Part shown: in pieces, positions 32,806 to 45,753 of the stretch
How the letters are laid out: every line of letters begins with the position of its first letter
How positions within the stretch are numbered: position 1 is the stretch's first letter
From: Auanema rhodensis
Lineage: Eukaryota; Nematoda; Chromadorea; Rhabditida; Rhabditidae
NCBI GenBank assembly: GCA_964057225.1
Contig: OZ059900.1
Coordinates: 10,054,501 to 10,118,500 of the forward strand
DNA length: 64,000 bases
Direction: 5' to 3'
The notes under the pieces: generated by a model
What the model saw: the letters and a program-made list of their open reading frames with translations, nothing else
Told to the model about the DNA's origin: nothing
Database searches by the model: none
Translations under genes and position numbers: made by a program

Positions 32806-35800
32806 AAATCTTCACATGAATCCATATATTAAATAAATTTCCCATCATTACTTATATCTCCAAATCAGTTAAGCTTATAGCTTGGATTACAATACGAAAA
32901 ATGGGATAACAATGAATTGGTGAAAGTGGCAGATATATGCGTTTGGTGTCAAAAATCGGTTGATCTTATTGTGATCGATGATTCAGATAAAATGTTTTGG
33001 ATTGTCTTAATATTCACAATGTGTAGTAATTGTCTTGTAGATTCGTTAATATAAATGCAGTTTGATTAATCAAATTTAGTAGTTGTCAACTACGAACCTC
33101 GTAATTTTGTTATTATTTCTAAGCTAACTAGGTAAAATAGGGAGAATAGGTGTTTTTTTTTTCAAATAATCTTTATTGTTTCCTTTGTTTTATTTCAACT
33201 GTCGGAAATTGGCGTTATTTCGGTTATTTATACAGCGCTTTCATCATAATATCTAATGTCGTTTCTTGAACTAAAAGCGAAGAAAAGTAAAGAATAAAAT
33301 TGCCTATACACGCTCAATTAGCTTTATAGTCCATAGTTAGTTCAAGCTGACATTTCAATTTATTTCTTTTTCTGAAAAGGAACAAAGAAAAATGAATACT
33401 TTATAACAGCAATAATCACATTTTTTCTACATTTAATCTTTAATATTAACATGAACATAATCATATTAGATATCTATTCATTAAAAATTGAATTGATTTA
33501 TATTGTTATGAAATTATAAAATTTATATTTAAATTATAACATTCATTAACAATAGGATATCTAATCTCCTATTCTCTTTTTATTATAATTTCCGTTTAGT
33601 TCTCAATTTAGATTATTCAATCTATCATCCAACTTCAATATTTATTTCTATTTTGCCACTGATAAACCTTTTACTTTAAGTTTTGGCATTCATAATATTT
33701 GGAAGATAATCCTTCACCAAATAAAAAGAAAAGTTTTTAAAAGTTTTTCTTACAAGTCCATTGCATTCTTCATCCATCCTTTGTATTAATTTTCATTCTT
33801 TTAAACTTTTTTCTTTTGCATAAAATCTTTGTTTTCTCTTCACAAAAGTGTTTTAGCATTTTTCATGAGCTTCACACACTTTCCATTCTAACCTGGCTAA
33901 AGCATCCTGGCAACCATGATAGCATAACTGAGCAAAAAACATTATTTCCGTTCAAGATGTCTTATCATGCATATAGCTCTATGAACCTTTTGAAGAACTC
34001 TTGAAGTGCACTTAGTTGTTTCATATAAAAAATAGAAAAAACTAAGCTTCTCTCATTAATTTTAGTTTTTTTCTGACTTGTGCTTCAGTATAAAAACCAA
34101 ACTCTATTATATATCATTATTCACATGTTATTTATATCTTTTTAATAGATAGCATTCTATGTTTTTTTGTCTTAATGTTCGACAATGCAAATTGATTTTA
34201 CTTTAATTTTTATTACAAGAATGTCAGCATTTAATCGTATATAATCATCTTTTGTTCTTTCACAAAGCATGTTTTTCAACATGTGACAGCTTGTGCAACA
34301 GCTTACTTCAATACCTTTTTCAATATTTTAATTTTTTTCAAAATAATGACACTGATTTTTGAGTTGAGAAGAACACCCTTATTTTATGCTATTAGAACGT
34401 TTTGATATTAAAAAACAATATTTTTACTTTTAAAACTTTATTTTTTCTTTTGACTTGACACATGCTTAACCTAATTTTTTATTCAAAAATTTTCCTCCTT
34501 GTAAAAGCTACATTGACTCATCCCAATTTCAATAGAAAAATGTGCTATTCAGCTGAGTTTTCTGCTCTATTCAAGTGAATTCTGCAATATGCACTTAGAA
34601 CATCCTTTACAAATGCATTGGTCAAGAAATGGTCAATCGATTTGATGCATGCTTGGCAAGTACAACGAGTACCCCAAACTGACGTAAAGCATTCATTATT
34701 TCTTTTCTCTGTTTGAATGTATATCTTGTTTAATGTTCAGTTTCATCTGATTGAGTGTAGAATGAGAGGAAGGACTACTGAAGTGAAAAGAAAAGTAGTC
34801 TGAAGGAACGGATATGCATCATAATATTTTACGATTAAGAGAGAAAGAGGAAGATTAGAGAAATTTTTGGAAATAAACGTTAGATGTGAAGCAAATACAT
34901 TTCTGTTGTGAGCTAGAAATGACTTCATGATTAGAAATGTTAGAAACTTTTTCTTTTAGAACATCAAAATTATATTTTCCTCATTTTCTTCTATAAATGT
35001 ATTCTTTCTCGGTAACTTTATATGTTAGCATAAACCCGTTGAAATGTCTCAACTTTTGATTTTGTCCTTTTCTCTCAAACTACAAGAAGCTTTTTCCAAA
35101 TATTTGAATGTTATGCTCTTTTAATTATTTAATCTGGTTTATTGCTCTTATGATTTGCATATTTTTTATTAAATTCTATAATCTTATTTTATTTTTAGTA
35201 AGAATCGTCAGCAACCTAGCAATCTTACTAATCTTCTACTAAAATAGTTGACCCACTCCTTCACTAAAGTCGTAATTTTCCTTTTTTTTTTAAAGGAAAC
35301 AAGCTAAATGTTGGAGTGGGTCAACTTTATGTTCTCATATGAATAAAGGTGCAGCTAAGTCGGATTTGAAAATCAAGTTCGTTCAAATGGAAAGCAGGTT
35401 AATAACAAGTTTTATAAGTTTACTTTTCAACTAATAGTTATAATAAAGAATGATTTCAAAAATTAGTCATATACGTGAAAACTAATCCAAAAATATGTTT
35501 CGCATAATACTAGAAAAATGATTATTTCCTAATGAAATTTTGTGTCAACTAAGAAGATAGAAGATATATTCTGCTTAGTGATATGCCTGAAAAAATCTTC
35601 TCCTTCATGGTTAAAAATAATAAACAAGCTGCAGAAAAAGTTTAATTTCTTCAATATTTTTGTAGTAAAGAATGTTAGTTGATCTCTGAATCAACATTTG
35701 AATTCGAATTCGAGCTCTCTAGCACTTCCAAAATGTATTACAACCTCATTTTGAGCACAGAATGAGTTTTCGTCGTTCAGTTTGTGAAGAAAAAGTTTAT

Positions 35801-38800
35801 TTAACTTATGACTATGCTTGAATGCACTTTAAGTCTTTTTTAAGCTGAAATTTTCATTTTGATCAAACTAAAAACTCATTCCGTTAGAGTATGTATACAT
35901 ATATGAGACGTATGATCTAACATTAGACATCTTGGTTATATAAGTTTACTTTTCAATTAAAAGTTTAAGAAAACAAAACAAAACATTTCAAAAGTTATTC
36001 CTGTACTTCTAAACTAATCCAATAATATGTTCTCATGATTTTGATCCAAAAAAATATCTTTTCATTCAAATTAATTAAAGATTGAAACATCTCTCCTGTA
36101 GTGTAGCATATTGAAATATTAAATGGTTCTACTCATTCCCCATTCATGGAAAACTATGAATTTCTTTTTGAACCATTTTCTCTTTCAACTCAATCATTAT
36201 TCAAACAAAAACAGGACGGCCAGTAAATATACTTATCGATATCTGAAGCTGATTCTGTGTTCAATGCAATAGCTGTATTTATGTTCATTAATACAATAGC
36301 TAACGCATAATTTACCTTAAAATTAGTGATATTCATGATTAAATTTAGTTTTCGTCCAAAAAAGATATGAGCGAATACATAGAAGGGAGGAATATATATT
36401 TCAAGCCAATCTTAATAATTAACTGTATGTAGTTATTGATTTTCATTAGAGTTAATTGATTATTGATTGGAGTATATGATATTGAAAAACTCTTAGTAGA
36501 AAAATCTCAAATACTGTTTTATTCATTTTCTACAAATAAATAATAAAATTAATTTTTTTTTTGAAAGTAAGTTGTAGTTTTTATTTTTAAATATCAAACA
36601 AATGAAAAAAGCATTGTTTACAGCTGTTGAAAGTCAAACAACTCCATCCGTTTGCCAAGAAATGTTGCGGTTTTTGTTATTACTTTGAAAAACACGTACT
36701 GATATAAGTACAAACAGGTATACACTGCTTTATCTTTATGTGAGGTATGTTTTTAATTTTTTGAAAATAAAAGTTATAAAGAAAAGAATAATCAACGTAT
36801 GAAGTCATCAAATTTTCTCAAAAATTACGTTCAACAATGTGAAATAGTTTTCTTTCATTTCTTTTACGTGCATCTGTTAAATTATCAGAATGAGCTATTA
36901 ATAAAGTACAAAAATAAAAAAATCCAAAAAACAATTGTATTTCAAAGATTTTTCTATTTTTTTCTTATCTTTTGCTATTTTAAAAAAATTCTCATAGTTG
37001 AAATAACGTTCATTGCTGTCATTCTGTTCCCATTCTCTAACATTTTTTTTTCAAACGAAAAAAGAAGAAGCAGATTTATAGACTTTCGTTACCCTGTGAG
37101 ATAATTTATACAGCATAGTCCTCCGTTCATTCTTTTTTTTAAGAGGAGAAAAAAATGATTTTCAATTTCATTTTACTGTGGTTGGCAAGAGATTTCCATT
37201 TGGGTGAATGTGAAAAATGATTTGTTTACTATAGTGTGAGAAGAAATTGAAAATATCTAAAAGAACAGTCTTCAAAATTTAGATGCTGTACTGTAATTTG
37301 AAAGGAATTATTTTATTTCATAACATTTTTTTCTCGCGGTTATTTTGTTGAAGAAAATAAAAAAATTCCCAAATTTATTTCACATGAAAATCGTAAAACC
37401 TGATAAGATTTTCAAAATTAGTTATGTTGATAATGGAGGGAAAATGTTTTCTTGTATAACTGAAAACTATCGAAAGAATTGATTTACTGACTGAAATTTG
37501 AACAATAGTCAACTTAAAATCATATAACGTCTTTCGGTTCTACTCACATCTGGATTTGTTCATAAGCTTGTTCACTTTTTTTTCTAAAAATTACCTGAAG
37601 ATACCTCAAATATATATTCATATATACGGATGTGAAAAGACTGCACAGCGTCTCTTCAATCCCTTCCGTGTTCAATGAGCCTCGCAAACCTTTTTGTTTT
37701 CTATCTTTCCCTGTGTGATCAAAGACTCTCACAGTTGTAAAGAATGTTCGGCAACGCTTCGCTCGATTGAGAGATGAGGACGTTGACGACGAAGAAATGA
37801 AAGAGAAATGAGATGCAGGTGCGTGTATGTGGACGTTTGTGAAGAGTGGTCGGTGCTAAGAGAGCAAGCAAATGTGAGAGATACTGAGAATGATGGGACA
37901 GATCAAGGGCCGAAATGCGTATATATCGAACAGACGTCAGAGCGTTAGTATGCAGTAGAGCAGAGAAGCAGATCGTATGCAGGACATAGAGGGACATGAT
38001 CAGGGTTATGAGAGAGTAAATGACATGAAAAAATGGTAGACAATTGAGTTAGAAAAAGAAAATGAAAAGAATGAAGATGTGGGTGTATGTAGAAAAGGCT
38101 ATCTAGATAGTAGAGAAGAGGAAAAAAGGTGAGAGATGGTTTGAGCGGAGTGGAAGATAGAACTAGATAGAACACACGAATGGAACACGGACTAGAGAAT
38201 GAAGACATTGACAGCCAAAGCGAAGATGGTTGAAATGTGTTCACAAAACAAAAACTGGATACTCCGAAGAACTTCTACTGTTCCGTTTTGATTTTTTTTT
38301 TGATTAAATAATGAAATAATATGATCAATGAGGAGCATTTATTATAAGTAATAAATGTTGGCCAATGGGAAAAACAACGTTTGTTACATCCCACCGTCTC
38401 TCGCATTTCACCATTCATTATTTAAAATTATTGATTCAATTTGTAATAGGTTATACACCTATATTAACCTGTTATTTTTCTTATTTTTTGAAATCTTTTC
38501 TAAAAAAAATACTAATAATTAGATTAATTTGTTATTTCTTTCTTAAAATTGTTATGATTGAATATGCCAATGCTGTTTTCATATCTGATAGTTAAATTGA
38601 TTGTGGACACTGCTTTTGAATATTATCATGCTAGACATTGTAGATAGTTACGTATCCACACGAAGACAACTGGCTTTCATGCTGATCTCAGAGCTCTTAA
38701 AAGTCTTAGATCGACAAGAAAGCCGGATGTCCTGTATGCTATTATAAAATATGATATGACTATTACATATAAATAGTATATTAATATTTAAAAAATAAAC

Positions 38801-41800
38801 TTACTATATATGTATTGCGATGGATATAGTTAACAGCGATTGTTTTCGATGATGCATACCAGAGAACGATTGTTGCTGTATTGATGAGATTGTTGACTGA
38901 CCGACTGTGTAGTCGTCGATCTTGCATCAAATGAAAATGCAAGAGACTGGCAGGAATTGAGGTTAAACAAGGAGAGCCTGTTTCACATAAACTATGCTGT
39001 ATAGCAGCGGGTGCAAATGGGAGAGAGTGGGAGAACAGAAGAGTGGAAAACAAGATGACTAAGTTTAAAAACTGAAAGAAAGATGTGATCGAGCGCTGCT
39101 ATTTTTCAGCGCCAGCAGCTATACAGCAACAGGCACACTGAAGTAGATGTAAAAGTGTGATGATGGCTAAGAGTATATGGGGAAATCGAAAAATGAAAGG
39201 AGAACACAAATGTATGGGGCCAGGATAGGACGAAGGAAGTAAAATCCAACCGTCGACGCAAGATTTCAAGTTGCGAGATGAATAGATTGAATGATCACGA
39301 CATCATTTTCTATCCAATAACTTGACACTATGCGTTAAGCGTAGCTAGACTGCCGACGACCGATGTGGGTAACCTCCGACACAAGGACTGAACGAATTAG
39401 CCATTGACCTGGGCGTATACACACCGTTGTCAACCAATGCATTGTAGGCGGAGCCTATATCAGACATAGGGTAGAGACGCGGAGGACAATTCCATCAGAC
39501 AGTACAAGATATTGAGAGAAAAAGTAATGTGATGGTATGAGAGATTATACAAATACCGGAGAGGCAGATGGGCGTTACCATTCTTCAGATCGTGATTGGC
39601 GATGACAATGTGTATATGTTTGTGTGCTCACTCCCACCATCATCTACGCTCTCCCTCTAGTACATCCCATATGTCTCTAATCAACACAACCCTCTCACAT
39701 TTCCTTACAGCACGGTACACTCTTCGCATCTTAGTCTCTCTTTTCATCTCTAACTCTGGCTATTTGTAATGCTATAACGATTGCTCGTTGGTTTCCTCCA
39801 CGTCACGTTTTGTAACTGATGTCCCTGCCTAACTCTCTTTCTCTCTGCATCAAATTTTACGAACCTCTGTACACCCAGCAACTCTCTTCAACAATTCGGC
39901 TCTCTATTCGACTTTTTCAATCTTTTCCATCAGTACAATCTCTCAAACGGAACTCTGTCTATCCAAGTAGAAATAAAAATATAAATTTTTCCTTTTAACA
40001 ATAAGTTATCAGTGAAATCAACATAAACTCCAATTTCCTAAGAAAAAATAAATAAGTTCAATAAATGGAAAAGAATAAATATGAAATATTGATTAGATAG
40101 GTAAACTAAACCACTTATACACACATACGCACACATCGACAAAGTAACGGAGACAAGAGAAAAGGAAAAAATACTGATTTTGACCCTCCACCCCTGTTGC
40201 TAATGCACACACATACATTACGTCTAATGTACTGAAAGCATAAGTTCTAACAGTCACAAGCTAGTGAACAAACTAACATCTACCACACACAAGATAATAT
40301 TTTGAGAATGAAAATAGCTGTGTATGTGTGTTGATTAGGACTTTGATTTGAGTATTATAACTAACTAAACAGATATAATCAATATAATTTAAATGTATAT
40401 CAACATTCAAAAATAATAATATATACTATATACTATGTATATATATATTCAAATATTTTATTGCAGATTGTACAATGATAAATCAATATTATATTGTCGT
40501 ATTCGTTAAGTCAAGATGTTGCTCAGCTGTGAGTGAGAAGAAAAGATGCATTACTAAGCATTAAACTTCTGATTATAATGGAAACATGTGCTTATGTTTA
40601 TACAAACTAGACAATAGATCAAAAGCTATTGATTTTTTCACATGTTATCGCATATGTTTTCAATTTTCTCCATAATCTCAAATCATAAACTATATCTGAG
40701 GGTAATATTCCAAACGTTCAAATTCCAACACAGCAGAAAAACGAAGAAAATTTTCATTCAAATCAAAACCAAAAGAAATTGGAAAAGAATTTTCACCAAA
40801 AACCACATAAAAACCTGGCACATGTGTGATTAATCAAATCCTTCTTTTTTTTCACAACATCTTAACTATATAGTACATATACATATAGACATATTTGTAT
40901 GAATAGCTTTAGAATCCCTCTTCAATTGCAATTCATTCATATCTATTTTGAAATTGAACTTTAGGGGGGGGGGTGAAGGAATAGGTATGTATGTATATGT
41001 ACATAAAATTTCAAATAATAGTTTATCAAACTATTTTTTTTATAATTTATGTATACATATACATTTACCTTTTCTTACTTTTTTGACATTTTGTCATTTG
41101 ACAAGATACAAGCAATCATGTTATGTACCTATGATTATATATGAAAAAACAATTTCATTCTTGTGTTCTATTCTAATGAAAAAAATATGCAAAATGATAG
41201 TTTCATGCATATAATATATAATCAATAGTTATATTTTATTATATGTATATAGTTATAATAAATATAAATTTATAACTAGATTGCTTGTATATAGTCGTAT
41301 ATCACATGTATTTCCATTAATGATGATCTCTTCCTCATATTCTTCTTATTACTATAAACTTTTTTTCTATTAGTATTTCATTCTTATCATTTTTCATTTT
41401 TCCCATTTGTTTTCAAAATATAAGTCTTTTATCATATAAAATACAACACATATATATACATATTATTGATTATATTTCTTTTTTTATCAAATTTAATACT
41501 TTTAGTTTTTCTTATAATGTTATAGTATTGCCGAATTTTATCGATTTTTTTGAGTTTCTGTCAAACTAATTGTTTCCGCTTCTCTTTTGTTTTCTATCAA
41601 TATTCACGCAATTTGTATTACATATTATATAATTCAAATTAATATCACATAGTAGTTAATGTATTCTTCTTTATTCAATTTAATAAGTTTAAGTTTATTA
41701 TTCGTATCAAGATTGTTCATTTTATACAATTTGTCTTTTTTCTTCTATCGTTGATTGTTTCCTATTAATCTATTACTCTCTCATGCTCCCATTTTTTTCT

Positions 41801-42982
41801 CTAATAATCTATACTATGAACACGAATATTATTTTCATTTCGCTTTTTCAGTGTTTGCAATGCTTTTTCATTTTTTTCTTTCATTGCAAATTAATTAATA
41901 TCGATTTTGTTCAAACAATTCTGATAATGATAGCAGATTTAAGATGTTCTCTCTCTCACTCTTTCTTTCTCTCTCTTTCTCTTTTACACATCCATATATG
42001 TATTGATTGTTTGCTATATTTTCAAGATAAGATTGATGAATCTTTATGCTTTCTCTTTACCTATACATTGAAACACAATTCTTATACAATATATAACCAG
42101 ATTATAATAGCAAATGCCATTAAAATAATAATAAAGAATAATATGATATATGGCATATTTCAGAATAACATTAACAGTATTTCTTCGCCACATAATTATA
42201 GATGAAATCATCATGATCGTCACCAACCAAAGGATTTTAAAAATGAAAAAGAAGGATACAACTAGTCATTACATTCGATTAAAATCTTTGAAATATTCCA
42301 ATAAAAGATCACTTTCTTTTTTTTCTAAAACAAAAAAAGGCTGTAAATCTCTTCAGTCTGCATAAATCTATCTGTAGTTTTTTCACCCGCCAAATGAATT
42401 TCAATGAAACTTGCGCATGTTCAGACTATATACTGTATGAAAGATTGAAAAAAAGTTTTATCCTATTTCAGTCTCTAATTTCGTATACTATTAATATCTT
42501 TTCTCTCTTTCTCTCTCTCTCTCTTTCTTTCACTTTTGATACTCTCTACCTGTCTTTCTCTCTTTTTCTCTATCTCATAGATATATACATTTATATCAAG
42601 TATAATATCTTTCAGTTTTGTCTCTTATATCTGTTTGGTAGAGCGCTCAATGTCCTCTGACCTGAACAACTCTATATTTGGTATTTTCTCGTGTCAGGGC
42701 TATCGGAACTATCTTATGATAGATATGTGCTTGATAAGAGAAAAAGAATCAGACAAAAAAATAACTTTTCAAGGCCGAAAATGACTGTCATTCCTTGTAT
42801 CTATATAGGCAATCTGCCTAAGTCAAACGTTCTTAGCAAGATAAGTAGAGAGAGAGTTTGAGAAAGAGAGTTAAGACACAAAACAGTAGCTATATGCTTG
42901 TAAACCATATATGCTTCATTTTATAATTTCATTGACATTCCTTGTGAGTTGATTATTCTAATTTGATATGTTTGATATACAG
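32806..42982. other. Gene-poor AT-rich region
   Basis: Ten kilobases without a convincing gene. Open frames such as 36799-37104 and 41783-42205 are Phe/Ile/Tyr/Lys-rich translations of AT-rich DNA. Less AT-rich, purine-rich stretches at about 37700-38250 and 38850-39950 stand out and could be conserved control DNA; the minus-strand ORFs there are pyrimidine-tract shadows. Microsatellites: CA-like 40100-40300, CT 41950-41985 and CT 42500-42530. With the candidate terminal exons further right, part of this region may be introns of a long plus-strand gene. Confidence 0.45.
35240..35332 (+). ncRNA. miRNA-precursor-like hairpin (candidate)
   Basis: GTTGACCCACTCC (35247-35259) and GGAGTGGGTCAAC (35313-35325) are perfect 13-base inverted repeats. 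Pairing can continue inward with bulges (CTAAAG against CTTTAG-like sequence, TTTTCC against GGAAA), giving a hairpin of about 80-90 nt in AT-rich surroundings. Size and shape suit a pre-miRNA, but I do not recognise the mature sequence. It could equally be a small foldback element. Confidence 0.3.
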
Positions 42983-43100
42983 AAACGAGTATAATGATGC
43001 CGTTGAATATGATGATAAACCTATTCATTTCCCGGAAATTCAAATAAAATTCGGAGATAATATCAAGATTTACAGTGGATTCAATGATTTAGTATTATAG
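42983..43100 (+). CDS. Candidate orphan terminal exon
   Basis: After an acceptor TTGATATACAG the frame NEYNDAVEYDDKPIHFP... stays open for 38 codons with balanced composition, then ends TAG at 43098-43100. This looks more coding than its surroundings, whose ORFs are Phe/Ile/Lys-rich. I could not find the exons that precede it. A donor (GTATTATAG) just before the stop means it may instead be an internal exon. No function assigned. Confidence 0.3.
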
Positions 43101-44834
43101 CATTGTTTAATGAATTTATAAAGACAATATATTAAAACTGTTTGATATTCCTGTTAAAATAATTGTAGGCAAATAATTTAATTAATTATACAAGTTAATC
43201 AGTTTTAATTGATTGATACGTAATGAAAAAGTGAGTTGAAAAGCTAAAAAGTGATTAAAATGCATTTCAATTTGAATTAGTTTGTTCACCAAATGACTTT
43301 TTCTATTTAATCAAGCAAATAAATCAAAAAATCGATTACAATTCGTAACTTCTTCAGCATATTATATATACATATACATATATATTTATATTTATATCTA
43401 TCTATTGCGCATAGAATTGCTAAAAGGGTTTAGGAGTAAGGGGTGGTTAATTTATGGGAGATGTCTTACTATTCATTTATTATCTTTAATTATATTTTAT
43501 TACTACCTGCAATGAAATAGAGCATGGCCAAGTCTATCTATAATATGTGAACATAGACGGGGATTTTATTCGCTTAAGTGAAAAATTATTATTGTTATAT
43601 CTATACAGTTGAATTGCAATCTGAATGAGTTGAAACGACAGTTTCGTTTATTTCACATTGATTACTCAACTATGAAAGCGAGAATGAGATCATTTGAAAG
43701 TAGTTAACGGCTAGCTATGAAATGGATGAGAGATTATAGTAGCCTCTTTCTGAAGGCCAATAGGTTTTTAAACTATTTCAGAAGTAAATTCTTTAAATTC
43801 TGTAATGCTGTAGGAGATGTATTGATATCTAAAACCATTGGAATAGGTTTCATTTTGGTTATGCTAGTTGTCAAAATAATTAGTCAATTATACGCATATT
43901 TCTTTTGAAATTTTTGAATATTTTGGTGCAAATTATGTATAATAACAGTATTATATTATATGATAATTATTGATTGTTCTTATAATAATTATATATTTAT
44001 ATAATAATTCTATGTATATTTGACCCTTTGCTATTTGTATATGCACAGTCAAACCGTTCGCTCACTTCCATATAACATATACAATGCGGAGAGAAACAGT
44101 TAGTACTAAAGATAGTTCCATAGTCATCTCTGTGAACAATAGCTATACAGGTTAAGTTATTCAGATGGCGTGTTCCGTTTATAGCCTAGTCAGTTGTAAG
44201 AACTGGATAAGTGAAGAATAAGAAATATGGTTTTTATGTAGCATTGTATCAAACTCACCAGACAGACGGATAGTAACGATTGTTGAAATGAACAACATAG
44301 CATGAATATCGGCCTGACAATGGGTAAGTGATCGCGTCATTGGTGCAATTCAGCGGAAAAATGCATTCAGTCTATGTGTGTTGCGGACAGGATGATTAGT
44401 CAGCCATAGGCAGCTGAACGATTTTGCAGATGTCATGCAGTTGGCTGACAGTATTCCATTTAATCTTTTCAAAAATATTCGTCCTGTACATTTTTTTGGA
44501 AGAGTATAGCCACATGAAATGCATATGACGCTTCAAGTACAACGCTAGGTCAAGCTATAGGAGGGGAGGGGGCTTTATTATGAATTTTAATGAAATGAGC
44601 TATTGAAGAGGTACTTTGCTGCTCATTTACACATGTAACTGACTGCTCATAATTCATGTTCTCAGTAATTTATTCACATTTTCTTGTACTTTTTCCCATT
44701 TGCATGAAGTTGTATGTAATGAGCATATTAATACACAAATAGCAAAGTAATTCAATGTTGACTAATCCATCGTTGTAATGCAAATAGGCTAATGCTCTGT
44801 ACGGTATCGGCTTAGCCTTTGGCTGTGTCCCGCA
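43101..44834. other. Intergenic or intronic, nothing firm
   Basis: AT-rich. The ORF at 43717-43908 encodes 63 residues ending in a hydrophobic segment, but lacks other support. The stretch 44030-44560 is less AT-rich and contains no reading frame I can support. Confidence 0.4.
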
Positions 44835-45215
44835 ATGTCACTAGCAATTCTAATTGTCTTCCTGTTCTCTCATACATCACTCATTTCTGTGACTGCTTCG
44901 ATCTATAACTCTCACGTTATGTCTGATCTCTATCTTCTTAAGCTCTTTTTGTCTATACCACCTCAATCTCTGTTGGACCGCTCTCATAATGTACAATCTG
45001 TACTGGTCACCCCTGCTGAGCTAGATGGTCGAAACAAGCCGTTTCGGAAGAGGGCAAGGTCAAGTGTTTGTCGACATTACTCTGTCATCCGGTCCGCGCT
45101 TTTAGTCAACTCGAATGCCGCTCAACTAAATGAGGGAATGTTGAAGAAAAGAGAAAGGTTAGCTGACAGAAAGCAAAAAATCAAAAAACGTCACTTCGAC
45201 TCAAAAAGATACTAA
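44835..45215 (+). CDS. Candidate secreted peptide precursor
   Basis: A single-exon ORF of 126 residues. It begins MSLAILIVFLFSHTSLISVTA, a plausible signal peptide with cleavage after Ala-21. The mature part has several dibasic or polybasic sites (FRKRAR, LKKRER, IKKRHF), as in neuropeptide precursors, and a single Cys. Base composition is clearly less AT-rich than the flanks. I cannot match any known peptide motif, and no amidation Gly precedes the basic sites, so a known neuropeptide class is not supported. It could also be a chance ORF in a less AT-rich stretch. Confidence 0.35.
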   Translation: MSLAILIVFLFSHTSLISVTASIYNSHVMSDLYLLKLFLSIPPQSLLDRSHNVQSVLVTPAELDGRNKPFRKRARSSVCRHYSVIRSALLVNSNAAQLNEGMLKKRERLADRKQKIKKRHFDSKRY

Positions 45216-45646
45216 TCACTCTTACACATGAATTACCGAATCTAGTACAGCATTTCTATGCAGCCCACTTCATTTCATCTTCATTCTTTCGTTAATTTTC
45301 AATGATCCGCGTTAAATCCGTAACTAACTCAAGCTACTATTGATATAAGAAAGCCGATGAACAAACGAGAGAATTATTTTGCCGCCATGAATCGTCTAAC
45401 AATACGCAATTAGTTTCATCGTAATATGACTCACAATGCAAAATTTATATTTATATATGTATATATATATTTTTTTGTTGTCTCATTCATCTTTTAAAGA
45501 TGAAAAGAAATTCAATTTCAACATATGAAAGAGAACAAGGGATGAAGTTATTCATCTTTCCGATTATTTCCCTAATAGTCACAATAACTATATACATTTG
45601 ACTCACTAACTATGAGTCAAGACAACTGTAACAATGACTATTTCAG
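45216..45646. other. Spacer, nothing recognised
   Basis: AT-rich sequence with a short TA-rich run near 45450-45470. No gene feature. Confidence 0.4.
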
Positions 45647-45753
45647 TTTTACTCTATGAGATATTGACTGAATCAATAATGAGTATACTAGATGATGAAC
45701 AGTATAAAGATCTCAATGATGACAATGCTGCTGATGATGATGAACAGGAATAA
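45647..45753 (+). CDS. Candidate orphan terminal exon, acidic C-terminus
   Basis: Following acceptor GACTATTTCAG, the frame reads LLYEILTESIMSILDDEQYK and then a Asp/Asn/Glu-rich end (DDNAADDDEQE) to a TAA at 45751. AATAAA overlaps the stop region (45752-45757), as expected of a compact nematode 3' end. Upstream exons were not identified; they could lie in the gene-poor region to the left. Confidence 0.35.

Noticed and set aside
37719-38244. Minus-strand ORFs of 92 and 99 residues
   Set aside because: Purine/pyrimidine-biased DNA gives long Ser/Leu/His-rich frames by chance; no start context or splice support.
41783-42660. Several Phe/Ile/Tyr-rich ORFs
   Set aside because: Typical chance frames in AT-rich DNA and CT microsatellite; both strands are open.
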